A stretch of 64,000 nt of DNA from Edaphobacter flagellatus. GTDB lineage: Bacteria; Acidobacteriota; Terriglobia; Terriglobales; Acidobacteriaceae. Positions 11,196 through 19,396 of this stretch are shown piece after piece. The notes below the pieces were generated by a model. The model searched no databases. It was not told the DNA's origin and saw nothing but the letters and a program-made list of their open reading frames with translations. Both the position numbers and the translations under genes were made by a program. Location: contig NZ_CP073697.1 in the NCBI RefSeq assembly GCF_025264665.1, positions 3,887,501 to 3,951,500 on the forward strand. The letters are read 5' to 3'. The stretch's first letter is position 1. The number at the start of each line of letters is the position of its first letter.

Positions 11196-12812
11196 ATGGG
11201 AGCGGTTCAGGTCCTAGCTTCGCCAAAGGCTGCTGCGGTACGCCGCGAGATCAACCCCTGGGTGGTTGCGTTGACGGTCACTCTGGCGACCTTCATGGAG
11301 CTGCTGGATACCTCTATTGCGAATGTGTCCTTGCCGTATATTGCAGGCGGGTTGGGCCGCAGCTTCGATGAAGTCACATGGATTCTGACGACGTACCTGG
11401 TGGCTAACGCTGTCGTGCTGCCGATGAGCGCATGGCTGAGCAGAGTTTTTGGGCGCAAGAACTACTACATGGCCTGTGTTGCGTTATTCACGCTGACATC
11501 ACTTTTCTGTGGAATCGCACCTACGTTAGGTGTCATGTTGATCAGCCGCGTGCTTCAGGGAATAGGTGGCGGCGGTCTGGCTCCGGTCGAGCAAGCAATT
11601 CTTATCGATACATTTCCGCCGGCGAAGCGAGCCTCGGCGTTTGCACTGTATACAGTGGCTATTGTGACTGCACCTGCGATCGGGCCAGTGCTTGGCGGTT
11701 GGATCACGGACAATTACAACTGGCGCTGGGTGTTTCTGATCAACATCCCGATAGGTTTCCTATCGCTCTATCTGACAAATCGCTTCGTGCACGATCCCCC
11801 GGCTTTTACGGAGGAGCGGAAGAGCGCTCGCATCGGTGGACGGCTGAAGATCGACACTGTCGGCATTGCGCTGGTAGCCCTGGGTTCTGCTGCGTTGGAA
11901 ATCATGCTTGATCGCGGTCAGATCGATGACTGGTTTGGCAGCAGTTTTATCTGCTGGTTGTTTGCCATCGCCTTGGTTTGCTTTTCCGCAGCAATCTACT
12001 GGGAGTTGAAGACGCCAGATCCCATCCTCGAGCTGCGTCTTTTGCGTTATCCAAACTTTGCTATCGCATCGATCTTCTACTTCGTGTTTGGATTTGGGTT
12101 GTTTGCGACGACGACGATGATTCCTCAGATACTGCAGTCCCTTTATGGCTATCGTGCCATCGATGCGGGGCTCGTGCTCGGGCCAGGAGCCTTTGTCATT
12201 ACGGCGCTCGCTCCAGTGGGAGCGCAACTGGTACAGCGCGGGCTGGTGCGCCCGAAGGTTCTGCTGGGGATCAGTCTGCTAACCGTATCGGCTGCGATGT
12301 TTTACTACAGCGGCCTTACCTTGCAGACGGATTACTTTCACTACGCGCTTTCACGTGGATTTCAAGGTTTGGGGTATGCATTCTTTTTCGTCCCTCTCAG
12401 CGTCATCGCCTACTCACAACTCAAGCCGAATGAAAATAACCGCGCCTCAAGCCTGACGAACCTATTTCGCAATTGGGGTGGTAGCTTTGGGATCGCCTTT
12501 GCAACCACACTAAGTGAGCGGCGGCAAAGCTTCCATCAGTCGGTCATGTCAGCAAATCTTCCACGCTCAGGCGCATGGTTGCAGGATGCGATCCAGCGCA
12601 CGACTAACTATCTGATGAGCCATGGATATTCGCATGCCGATGCTCTTCGAGCGGCATATGCACGGTATTACGACCAACTAGGGGCTCAGACCAGATTATT
12701 GGGTTTTATGGATGTGTTCCGTGCGATTGCCTGGATCACCCTTATTACGGCTCCGCTGGTATTGCTTATCCAGAGATTTCACCCGCAGGGTAAGCCATCA
12801 GGCGGCCACTAA
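11196..12812 (+). CDS. MFS multidrug exporter, DHA2/EmrB type
   Basis: 538 residues from ATG 11196, which has a good ribosome site (ataaggagag). It is a 14-helix major facilitator of the EmrB/QacA group: MELLDTSIANVSLPYIAGGL (helix 1), SRVFGRKNYY for loop 2-3, RVLQGIGGGGLAPVEQAIL for motif B, and TAPAIGPVLGGWITDNYNWR for motif C of drug/proton antiporters. It would export hydrophobic toxins using the proton gradient in the inner membrane. No EmrA-like membrane fusion gene is adjacent, so a partner would be encoded elsewhere or not used. The preceding TetR gene and operator indicate inducible expression. Confidence 0.92.
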   Translation: MGAVQVLASPKAAAVRREINPWVVALTVTLATFMELLDTSIANVSLPYIAGGLGRSFDEVTWILTTYLVANAVVLPMSAWLSRVFGRKNYYMACVALFTLTSLFCGIAPTLGVMLISRVLQGIGGGGLAPVEQAILIDTFPPAKRASAFALYTVAIVTAPAIGPVLGGWITDNYNWRWVFLINIPIGFLSLYLTNRFVHDPPAFTEERKSARIGGRLKIDTVGIALVALGSAALEIMLDRGQIDDWFGSSFICWLFAIALVCFSAAIYWELKTPDPILELRLLRYPNFAIASIFYFVFGFGLFATTTMIPQILQSLYGYRAIDAGLVLGPGAFVITALAPVGAQLVQRGLVRPKVLLGISLLTVSAAMFYYSGLTLQTDYFHYALSRGFQGLGYAFFFVPLSVIAYSQLKPNENNRASSLTNLFRNWGGSFGIAFATTLSERRQSFHQSVMSANLPRSGAWLQDAIQRTTNYLMSHGYSHADALRAAYARYYDQLGAQTRLLGFMDVFRAIAWITLITAPLVLLIQRFHPQGKPSGGH

Positions 12813-12830
12813 GCCGGCTGGAAAGACAAT

Positions 12831-12857
12831 CCCTCCCGGAGGTGTCTTCCGGGAGGG
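12831..12857. terminator. Hairpin between convergent MFS and HU genes
   Basis: A perfect 10-bp stem (ccctcccgga 12831-12840, tccgggaggg 12848-12857) with a 7-base loop. It sits 19 bases after the MFS stop and 7 bases after the end of the HU gene on the other strand. T-tracts are weak on both sides. Position supports a shared bidirectional terminator. Confidence 0.6.
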
Positions 12858-12864
12858 AAATGAG

Positions 12865-13188
12865 TTACATGGCAGGAGGATGGTGCGAATCGATGGGCGC
12901 AGATTTAGCGCCATTAGGGTTGACCAGATCACGAAGCTCTTTGGATGGCTTGAAGAAGGGAACGCGCTTGGCCGGAACATCGACCTTGGCGCCTGTCTTC
13001 GGGTTGCGGCCGGTGCGAGCGTTACGCTGACGCGTCCGAAAACTGCCGAAGCCGCGAATTTCGATTTTGTCACCCGCCTTCAAAGCACCGATGACGGATT
13101 CGAAGAGGGTATCGACGATCACTTCGCCGTCGCGTCGGGTTAAGTCGCCGATAGCCGTTACTTTATCGACAAGATCTGCTTTGGTCAT
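12865..13188 (-). CDS. HU/IHF-family nucleoid DNA-binding protein
   Basis: 107 residues. It begins MTKADLVDKV and carries the family DNA-binding arm GFGSFRTRQRNARTGRNPKT followed by FKPSKELRDLVN. HU proteins bend and compact DNA as dimers. The normal length is about 90; the extra 15 C-terminal residues (GAKSAPIDSHHPPAM) are His/Pro-rich and of unknown role. AAAGGA precedes the start. A pair of direct repeats lies in its upstream region. Confidence 0.95.
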   Translation of the reverse strand: MTKADLVDKVTAIGDLTRRDGEVIVDTLFESVIGALKAGDKIEIRGFGSFRTRQRNARTGRNPKTGAKVDVPAKRVPFFKPSKELRDLVNPNGAKSAPIDSHHPPAM

Positions 13189-13239
13189 GAATGGAATCCT
13201 TTCGATGCCAAGAGGGAGGGCAATATACCGTCGATCTCG

Positions 13240-13265
13240 AACTCTACAGCCATAACTTTACAGCC
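13240..13265. promoter_or_regulatory. Paired 12-bp direct repeats upstream of the HU gene
   Basis: On the minus strand ggctgtaaagtt and ggctgtagagtt (one mismatch) lie 14 bases apart, about 52-77 bases before the HU start. They could be binding sites for a regulator. The rest of 13189-13436 shows no gene. Confidence 0.3.
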
Positions 13266-13436
13266 AATGTTGATTGTAAATGGGATGCAGGATTCGGAGA
13301 AAAGGAAACCCGCCTAAGTAGCAAATAAGTGAACATCTTGCTGCTTTAGGATGCAGAAATGTGGAGCGAGGTTCCTTGAAGGAGACAAAATTGCCGCCTG
13401 AAGCTCCCCGAACGGGCTTTCTTCAACAGAAAAAAG

Positions 13437-14486
13437 CTACTTCCAGACAAAATAGAAGCCCGGAGCGCGGTTGAGCAACTGACCAGGGTTTGGAAACAGA
13501 TCCTCACCATCATCGGTCAGGACGGTCAGGAGGCCGCGCTTGTTTTTATTGGGCTTCACAATGGAAGGCTCACCTGAGATGCCAACATCGCGCGCAGTTT
13601 CGATCAGGGCTGTGCGGAAGCCGCCAACCCGGTCGATCAGCCCGAGCCCCAGGGACTGTTGCCCGGTCCATACCTGGCCCGTGGCCAGCGGCTTGATCTT
13701 TTCGTCGGTAGTGTGGCGCCCCATGGCAACGTCGTGAACGAACTGTCCGTACATGTTATCGACCAGCGACTGGAAGTAAGCCTGTTCCTTCGGAGTAAGG
13801 TCGCGGCTGGGGTCGCCTGCGTCTTTCAGCTCACCGGCGGTGATCGTGATGTTCTTCAGTTTGGCCCACTTCAGCAGGTCACCATAGTTCATCCACTCCA
13901 TGATGACGCCGATGGAGCCGACGACGGAGGCCTCGTTGGCGTAGATACGGTCGCAGGCGCTGGCAATATAGTAGGCGCCGGAAGCACCGACGCTTTCAAC
14001 CGAGGCGACAATCTTCTTGTGCTTCTCTTTCCGGATGCGGAGAACCTCGTGGTAGATCTCCTGCGAGGCGGCGGCACCTCCACCGGGTGAGTTGATGTGC
14101 AGGATGATCGCTTTGATAGAAGAGTCGTCGCCAAACTTACGGAGCTGTGCGTTGACGGTGTCGGGAGAGAGGATGACGCCTTCAATGTCGATGACAGCGA
14201 TCTGGCTGCCGAGTCCGAGACCTGCTGCGTTACCGCCAGCAGCAGAACGCATGGTGAACCAGACCACAAGGCTCATCACGAGACAGATTGCCGCAAATGA
14301 TCCGCCGATAACCGCCACATAGAACCAGGGCGACCTCTGCCGGAGAGGGGCCTGACGATATGCAGCCGGGTAATATCCGGTTGCGTATGCAGAACGGGGT
14401 GCTGCATAGCCTCCGGTGTAGGGCGATGACGGTTGCTGAGGAGGGGGAGGCGGTGGCGGGGTAGGCTGATCGAACTCGTCCGGCAT
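13437..14486 (-). CDS. sppA: Signal peptide peptidase SppA, short (36 kDa) type
   Basis: 349 residues. A Pro/Tyr-rich cytoplasmic N-terminus (about 1-50, with a run of nine prolines) precedes one membrane helix (about 54-78) and a periplasmic serine-lysine protease domain of the SppA/ClpP fold. The nucleophile is Ser169 in SVGASGAYYIAS and the general base Lys221 in GELKDAGDPSRD. INSPGGGAAASQEIY is the substrate-groove motif. SppA degrades remnant signal peptides in the membrane. The Pro-rich N-terminal extension is not part of the usual family core. The gene stands alone on the minus strand. Confidence 0.93.
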   Translation of the reverse strand: MPDEFDQPTPPPPPPPQQPSSPYTGGYAAPRSAYATGYYPAAYRQAPLRQRSPWFYVAVIGGSFAAICLVMSLVVWFTMRSAAGGNAAGLGLGSQIAVIDIEGVILSPDTVNAQLRKFGDDSSIKAIILHINSPGGGAAASQEIYHEVLRIRKEKHKKIVASVESVGASGAYYIASACDRIYANEASVVGSIGVIMEWMNYGDLLKWAKLKNITITAGELKDAGDPSRDLTPKEQAYFQSLVDNMYGQFVHDVAMGRHTTDEKIKPLATGQVWTGQQSLGLGLIDRVGGFRTALIETARDVGISGEPSIVKPNKNKRGLLTVLTDDGEDLFPNPGQLLNRAPGFYFVWK

Positions 14487-14578
14487 GTTGTGGAGTGTAG
14501 CAGGGAAGCCGCTTTGCTGTATCTGCTGTCAGGTGGAATCCCTTGTGAGAAAAAGCATTTTTAGAACTAAATACCGTG

Positions 14579-14606
14579 TTCGAACGTCAATATGTTGCAG
14601 TATGAT
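14579..14606 (+). promoter_or_regulatory. Candidate promoter for the glycosyltransferase gene
   Basis: TATGAT (14601-14606) is a good -10. TTCGAA (14579-14584) is a weak -35 at 16-base spacing. The leader to ATG 14671 would be about 58 bases. Supported only by sequence match and by its place in the divergent region after sppA. Confidence 0.35.
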
Positions 14607-14670
14607 AAACGGCGATCATTCTCTCCTCTCATTCTGTAAGGTTGGTTCCCGGGAAGGTTGGCAGTAGGTC

Positions 14671-15492
14671 ATGGCTCATCCACAACTGAGCATTGTAATT
14701 CCGGCGTATAACGAGAGCGCCCGCATCGAAGATGCTCTTGAGCGCGTGATGTCGTGCATCGCCGAAAAGGGGTGGGATGCCGAGGTTCTCGTCGTCGATG
14801 ATGGGTCGAAGGACAATACTGCAGCGATTGTAGAGCGGTGGATGGCTGAGTATCCCCGGCTCAACCTGATCCAGAATCCGGGAAACCGCGGCAAAGGCTA
14901 TTCGGTTCGCAATGGCTTGTTGCAGGCAGCCGGCGAGATTGTGATGTTCACCGATGCAGATCTTTCGGCCCCGATGGAAGAAGCCGAGCGGCTAATCGCT
15001 GCGATTCATGACGGCGCTGATGTTGCCATTGGTTCGCGCTGGCTGGATCGGGCGAAGCAGACAATACATCAGCCGCTTTACCGGCAGTTCTTCGGCCGAT
15101 GCTTCAACTGGATTACGCGCACGGTGATGGGGCTTCCGTTCCGCGACACGCAGTGCGGCTTCAAGGCATTCCGCCGTCCCGCTGCTCAAGTGATCTTCCG
15201 CCTGCAGACGATCGAGCGCTGGGGCTTCGATCCCGAGATTCTTTTTATTGCCCGTAAACTGAAGTACGACATCCGTGAGGTTCCGGTGACGTGGGGCCAT
15301 GACGAGCGGTCACGTATCAGCTATCTGAAGGATGGCATGAAGATGCTGGAGGAGATGGCGAAGATTCGCGCGAACTCTCTCGCTGGCCGCTATGATGAGG
15401 CGATTGCGGCGATGCGCGATACCAGCAAAATGGTGACTCGCCCGGTTGAGGTCACGAAACCTGCGGCGAGAGCTGGAATGTCGACGAAGTAG
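14671..15492 (+). CDS. Family 2 glycosyltransferase, dolichyl-phosphate beta-glucosyltransferase-like
   Basis: 273 residues. GT-A fold motifs are present in order: LSIVIPAYNESARIEDAL, VLVVDDGSKDNTAAI, NPGNRGKGYSVRNG, the metal-binding MFTDADLSAPMEE, and DTQCGFKAFRR. This order and RWGFDPEILFIARK match polyprenyl-phosphate glucosyl/mannosyl synthases (DPG synthase-like). There are no C-terminal membrane helices, so it would be membrane-associated rather than integral. It would load a sugar onto a polyprenyl phosphate at the inner membrane for envelope glycans. A perfect terminator follows. Confidence 0.9.
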   Translation: MAHPQLSIVIPAYNESARIEDALERVMSCIAEKGWDAEVLVVDDGSKDNTAAIVERWMAEYPRLNLIQNPGNRGKGYSVRNGLLQAAGEIVMFTDADLSAPMEEAERLIAAIHDGADVAIGSRWLDRAKQTIHQPLYRQFFGRCFNWITRTVMGLPFRDTQCGFKAFRRPAAQVIFRLQTIERWGFDPEILFIARKLKYDIREVPVTWGHDERSRISYLKDGMKMLEEMAKIRANSLAGRYDEAIAAMRDTSKMVTRPVEVTKPAARAGMSTK

Positions 15493-15516
15493 CCTTAGAG
15501 GACCGTAAGTGTCGGC

Positions 15517-15542
15517 AAGGGAGGGCAAAAGCCCTCCCTTTT
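15517..15542 (+). terminator. Rho-independent terminator after the glycosyltransferase gene
   Basis: A perfect 10-bp stem (aagggagggc 15517-15526, gccctccctt 15531-15540) with an AAAA loop, continuing into TTTT (15539-15542). It lies 24 bases after the stop codon. Confidence 0.9.
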
Positions 15543-15623
15543 GCTTGCCAGTTTTCGATTTGGCCCTGCTGGTGGGACAATACCGATGGCCTTTCTCAAT
15601 CAGGGCCGTCAGGAGTATCTGGG

Positions 15624-16544
15624 TTGCTTCGATCATTTTTTATTGCTCTCTCGCAGAACAGATCATTGAGGTCGTTTTCCGAGCGCTCCACTGTAGGGCG
15701 CAAGATGTCGAGCCGCTTTGTTGCGGGCATGTCCGTTGACGATGCGCTTGCGGCGTGTGAGCGCGTGAATCGAGAAGGTATTGCGGTGACGCTGGACGCG
15801 CTGGGCGAGAGCGTGACGACAGAGGCTGAAGCGCAGCGTTCGGCGGCGGTTTATCACGAGATGCTGGATGCGATCGCGGCGCGGAAGCTGAATGCCAATG
15901 TGAGCCTAAAATTGACGCAGATGGGCATGGATTTCGACCCGGCGCTGGCGGAGAAGATTGTTGGCGAGCTGGTGGAGCATGCTGCGCAGGCGGATTCGTT
16001 TGTGCGCATCGACATGGAAGGCTCGCCTTATACCGAAGCGACGATTGCGATGACGGAGCGGCTTCATGCCCGGCCGGGAATGCAGGGCCGTGTGGGAACG
16101 GTGCTGCAGGCTTATCTGTTTCGTACGGCGGGCGATGCGGATCGATTGTTGCAGCAGGGAATCCGCATACGGCTTTGCAAGGGAGCTTACAAAGAGCCAC
16201 CGGAGATTGCATTTCCTTTGAAATCAGACGTGGATGAGAACTATGTGAAGCTTGCGCAGCGTTTGATGACCTCAGGCGTCTTCTGCGGGATGGCGACGCA
16301 TGACGAAGCGATCGTCGAAAGATTGCTGGCCTTTGTGCGGACGCAGGGGGTGCCGAAGAGCGCGTTTGAGTTCCAAATGCTCTACGGGATACGACGCGAC
16401 CTGCAGCGGCGGCTGGCCAAGCAGGGATTCGGCGTTCGCGTGTATGTGCCGTTCGGACCGGAGTGGTATCCGTATTTCATGCGGCGGCTGGCGGAGCGGC
16501 CGGCAAATGTGCTCTTCCTGATGAAGAACTTCCTGAAGAGCTAG
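15624..16544 (+). CDS. putA: Proline dehydrogenase (monofunctional PRODH)
   Basis: 306 residues, the normal length for the single-domain enzyme. It starts at TTG 15624, supported by AGGAG at 15611-15615 and by the family-like N-terminus MLRSFFIALSQNRSLRSF. Motifs include SLKLTQMGMD, FVRIDMEGSPYTE, LCKGAYKEPPE, ATHDEAIVER, FEFQMLYGIR and YVPFGPEWYPYFMRRLAERP at the C-terminus, which together line the FAD and proline sites. It oxidises proline to pyrroline-5-carboxylate with electrons passed to quinone. The P5C dehydrogenase gene is not adjacent. A strong hairpin follows. Confidence 0.94.
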   Translation: MLRSFFIALSQNRSLRSFSERSTVGRKMSSRFVAGMSVDDALAACERVNREGIAVTLDALGESVTTEAEAQRSAAVYHEMLDAIAARKLNANVSLKLTQMGMDFDPALAEKIVGELVEHAAQADSFVRIDMEGSPYTEATIAMTERLHARPGMQGRVGTVLQAYLFRTAGDADRLLQQGIRIRLCKGAYKEPPEIAFPLKSDVDENYVKLAQRLMTSGVFCGMATHDEAIVERLLAFVRTQGVPKSAFEFQMLYGIRRDLQRRLAKQGFGVRVYVPFGPEWYPYFMRRLAERPANVLFLMKNFLKS

Positions 16545-16624
16545 TCCCCCGTACCGATTTTATGCAAAGTATTCAAACGATTGCTCTTATTTGAATGGTT
16601 ACCCTGCGGGCGCTCCATAAAAAC

Positions 16625-16658
16625 AAAGACTGCCTCAGGTCATGCTGAGGCAGTCTTT
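16625..16658. terminator. Terminator hairpin after proline dehydrogenase
   Basis: A perfect 14-bp stem (aaagactgcctcag 16625-16638, ctgaggcagtcttt 16645-16658) with a 6-base loop. The stem ends in TTT and has AAA on the other side, so it can act in both directions. Confidence 0.8.
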
Positions 16659-16784
16659 GCTATTTCCAGATACTTCTATTGTAGTTGGTCGGGCGGGGTA
16701 AATGCGCAACTTGTATTTCTTTTACCATCAACGACTTGCGGTGTTTTGGGGCTTGACAACATTTTGGGAAGAGGCGCGGATTTT

Positions 16785-16820
16785 CCGCTATGCAGGACAT
16801 AGAACTGTCCTGCATAGCGG
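16785..16820. repeat. Perfect 15-bp inverted repeat
   Basis: ccgctatgcaggaca (16785-16799) and tgtcctgcatagcgg (16806-16820) are exact complements with a 6-base spacer. It lies 28 bases downstream of the minus-strand thioredoxin-fold gene. There is no T-run on that side. It could be a factor-assisted terminator or an mRNA-stabilising hairpin. The surrounding 16545-16848 holds only this and the previous hairpin; no gene is seen. Confidence 0.6.
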
Positions 16821-16848
16821 AGAAATGACAACTTCATCCAAAACCGCT

Positions 16849-18135
16849 TTAGTTGGAGGCTTTTTGGGTTGCAGGCGGCAGGGCCAGTAGTTTTTCGATG
16901 GTTTCTGTGACCTCGTTCTCGAGAGCCTGGTGGCCGGCGGGGTTAGCCGGTCCTGCGAATCCGGCATGGACCTCTTTCACCCGGCCGTCGCGACCGAGGA
17001 TAAAGGAGGTTGGCCAGCAATTAAGGTGGTCTCCTTGAGGAACTTTCTCGTTGAGCTGATCCGGGGTTCCGGCGATGAGGACCGGATAGGTGAGGCCGTA
17101 TCGCTGAATGAAGGCCCGGAGACGAGTAGGATTCTGGAGCTGGTCTTCTTCTTCGAAGCTGAGGTTGACGATCTCAAGGCCGCGGGTGTGGAACTTCTTG
17201 TAGAGGCTTTCGAGGAAGGGAGCCTCGTCGTGGCAGTTGGGGCACCAGGAGCCGCCGATGGCGACGATGACGACCTTGCCCGTGAATTCAGGATCGGTGT
17301 TGGAGACCTGATGGCCGGAGAGATCGGGAAAGCTGAAGGCGAAGGGGACGGAGGGATCCTTGACGCGAGTTTGCTGGGTGGAGTCGGTGGGGGCGGAGAG
17401 GTTCTGCTTGCGCGCATCGGAGGGACGGCGGGCGACGAGGTCGCGGGCCTGGGCCTTCTGCGATTCGGGCGCGAGGAGGTTGGAGACGAGCAGAGTGCCA
17501 TCCTGCTGTGGGACGAGTGAGTAGAGAGCCGGACCTGCTGCGTTGAAGTGGCTGATCAGATATTGATGGCCATCCCATGAGCCGTAGAGAGAGCCGGTAT
17601 CTCCATCGATGCGCTGGATGACGGCATGAACGACCGTGGGCTGTTTGGTTGGGTTGATGCGGAGTTGCCAGGCGGATTCGCCCTTGGAGCTGGAGACGGC
17701 GATCTCCCAATCGCCGTGGATGTCGGGGCCAGAGGCTGGAGTGGTGGAGGCTGCAGCGGGGTGAAGTGAGACGGGGACTCGCGGCGCATTGGGGTGGGCG
17801 GGGGTTCCGGGCGAGATGAGGCCGAAGGTGCCGGAGAGCTGGCTGCCGTCGAAGGTGGCCTCGAGGGAGCGAGCAAAGTAGTTGAAGGTCACGAGGAGTT
17901 TGCCGTCCTTGAATGTGGCGGCAGAGGCAGGAGCTTGTTCGGTGCCGTTGATCAGGGCCGCCTTCAGGTTGGAGAGTGAGCCGGAGATATGGAGGCGGAG
18001 AGGGACCTGTTGTCCGCGGACGGTGGCCGCGCCTTCCCAGGTTCCAGTGATAGGCACAGAGCCTGCGGCGAAGACGAGGGACGAGGCGGAGAGCAGGAGC
18101 GATCCAGCAAGAAGCTTCCCAAAAAAGGGGTTCAT
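16849..18135 (-). CDS. Exported TlpA/AhpC-family thioredoxin-fold protein
   Basis: 428 residues from ATG 18135, chosen because it begins a Sec signal peptide (MNPFFGKLLAGSLLLSASSL). The C-terminal 180 residues are a TlpA-like thioredoxin fold with redox motif GGSWCPNCHDEAPFLESLY and the cis-Pro segment NCWPTSFILGRDGRVKE. The N-terminal 230 residues are beta-rich and hold two similar segments (GTWEGAATVRGQQVPLRLHI and GDWEIAVSSSKGESAWQLRI), probably a duplicated lipocalin-like domain of unknown role. It likely works in the periplasm or at the outer membrane as a thiol-disulfide oxidoreductase. The gene stands alone. Confidence 0.85.
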   Translation of the reverse strand: MNPFFGKLLAGSLLLSASSLVFAAGSVPITGTWEGAATVRGQQVPLRLHISGSLSNLKAALINGTEQAPASAATFKDGKLLVTFNYFARSLEATFDGSQLSGTFGLISPGTPAHPNAPRVPVSLHPAAASTTPASGPDIHGDWEIAVSSSKGESAWQLRINPTKQPTVVHAVIQRIDGDTGSLYGSWDGHQYLISHFNAAGPALYSLVPQQDGTLLVSNLLAPESQKAQARDLVARRPSDARKQNLSAPTDSTQQTRVKDPSVPFAFSFPDLSGHQVSNTDPEFTGKVVIVAIGGSWCPNCHDEAPFLESLYKKFHTRGLEIVNLSFEEEDQLQNPTRLRAFIQRYGLTYPVLIAGTPDQLNEKVPQGDHLNCWPTSFILGRDGRVKEVHAGFAGPANPAGHQALENEVTETIEKLLALPPATQKASN

Positions 18136-18586
18136 GACGAGCTCGATTCTTTCGTTTTTGAGAGGAGAAAAGGTGCGGCAGAGGCGCTTTAGCGAGAAGC
18201 GCAACACGCCTGTGTGCAGGCCAGCGCGAAGCGGCAGCAACAACAGAGGGTGAAAGGCGTGTTCATATATTTAAAGGTACGCGTTGGAATTTCGTGGAGT
18301 CAAGAGGAGATAGCTGCAGCCGTGCATTCAGGAGAGAGCTAGCACGGAGGAAATCGTTTGCTCTCCTAAAGTTGTATGGGCAGCGACGAAGGGCCGGATA
18401 AGAATACAGACACTATGAAGGAGGGGGCTGTTCAGAGGGTTTGATCGAGTCTGTAGGTTGAGCGTGATTGCAAGCCGCACTCCTGATCGGCGGAATCGCG
18501 TGACTCGTGAGAGGTCTCCGACGCTGGGCCAAAAAGCAAGCAGTGCCCCTCCAGTCATAGCCCTGCCCAAACTTCCTCGCTCTATT
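18136..18586. other. Intergenic stretch without a supported gene
   Basis: About 450 bases between two minus-strand genes. It must hold the promoter of the 16849-18135 gene and the end of the DUF3106 transcript. A distant 8-bp inverted repeat (aacacgcc near 18204, ggcgtgtt near 18256) is the only structure noticed. No conserved protein was recognised on either strand. Confidence 0.5.
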
Positions 18587-18610
18587 TATAGCCGCCTTCG
18601 GGCGGCTATA
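18587..18610 (-). terminator. Hairpin ending the sigma / anti-sigma / DUF3106 transcript
   Basis: A perfect 10-bp stem (tatagccgcc 18587-18596, ggcggctata 18601-18610) with a 4-base loop. It is 19 bases past the stop of the minus-strand gene at 18630. It is stable but is followed by only a weak AT-rich tract. Confidence 0.65.
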
Positions 18611-18629
18611 CCTTCTTTGGGAGCGTAGA

Positions 18630-19301
18630 TTATTTGCCGGCTTCCTGGTTGTCGGCGGACTTCTGAACCGGGATATACGGCTCAACGGCAAGGAGGCTGG
18701 AGAGCGTTCCGCGCTCCTGATCGGAGAACTGGCCGCGGAAGCGGTCGGAGGAGAGAATGGCCTGCCGCTGGGGCTCGGGCATCTCGCGAAGGTCGCGGAA
18801 GGCCTTGCCGACAAGCCGGCGCCGATCGGGTGGAAGGCTGCTGAACTGCTGCATCGCTCCACGAACCTGCTGCCGCTGCGGAGCGGTGAGACGCGTCATG
18901 GCTTCGTTGCGCTCAAGCAGACGCTGCCGTTGTTCGGGCGGCATGTTGTTGAGCTGGGTCAGACGATCGCGCAGACGCTGCTGCGTCTCATTGGGAAGAT
19001 CATGGAAACCAGGCTCTTTCTCGAGAGCTTTTTGCTGCTGCTCGGGAGTCAGATTGCGATGGTTCTCCATCCATTGAGGAAGATGGTTCTGGCCAGGATG
19101 ATTGGCGTTCTGTGCAGGACGATTGTTGGGCGCTGGTGCAGGATGATTATTGCCACCCTGCATACGCATGACCGGAGGCGCGCTTCTGGAAACACCGCCT
19201 TTTTGACCGGGTTGGGCGAAGACCGCAGTGGAGAAAAACACAGACACGCAAACCACCAGGGCCGTTGGAAAGGCATGACGGATTGTATGGTTGGAGGCCA
19301 T
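18630..19301 (-). CDS. DUF3106 family exported protein
   Basis: 223 residues with a Sec signal peptide (cleavage near STAVFAQ). A Pro/Asn/Gly-rich linker (about 45-75) is followed by short helical repeats of the type LTPEQQQKALEKEPGF, MPPEQRQRLLERNEAM, LTAPQRQQVRGAM, LPPDRRRLVGKAF and MPEPQRQAILSSDRF. These (L/M)(T/P)PEQR-like repeats are the hallmark of DUF3106, reminiscent of Spy/CpxP-type periplasmic helical proteins. It lies about 95 bases downstream of an anti-sigma gene, so it is probably part of an envelope-stress circuit. Molecular function is not established. Confidence 0.85.
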   Translation of the reverse strand: MASNHTIRHAFPTALVVCVSVFFSTAVFAQPGQKGGVSRSAPPVMRMQGGNNHPAPAPNNRPAQNANHPGQNHLPQWMENHRNLTPEQQQKALEKEPGFHDLPNETQQRLRDRLTQLNNMPPEQRQRLLERNEAMTRLTAPQRQQVRGAMQQFSSLPPDRRRLVGKAFRDLREMPEPQRQAILSSDRFRGQFSDQERGTLSSLLAVEPYIPVQKSADNQEAGK

Positions 19302-19396
19302 GTCATTCTTTTCTTGGGGAGGAAGGGATCAGACAGCATCCCCGTCTTTCCGAGCTTACTGCGGTTCGCTCCTTTCAGCGCAAGTTTATTTATCAG

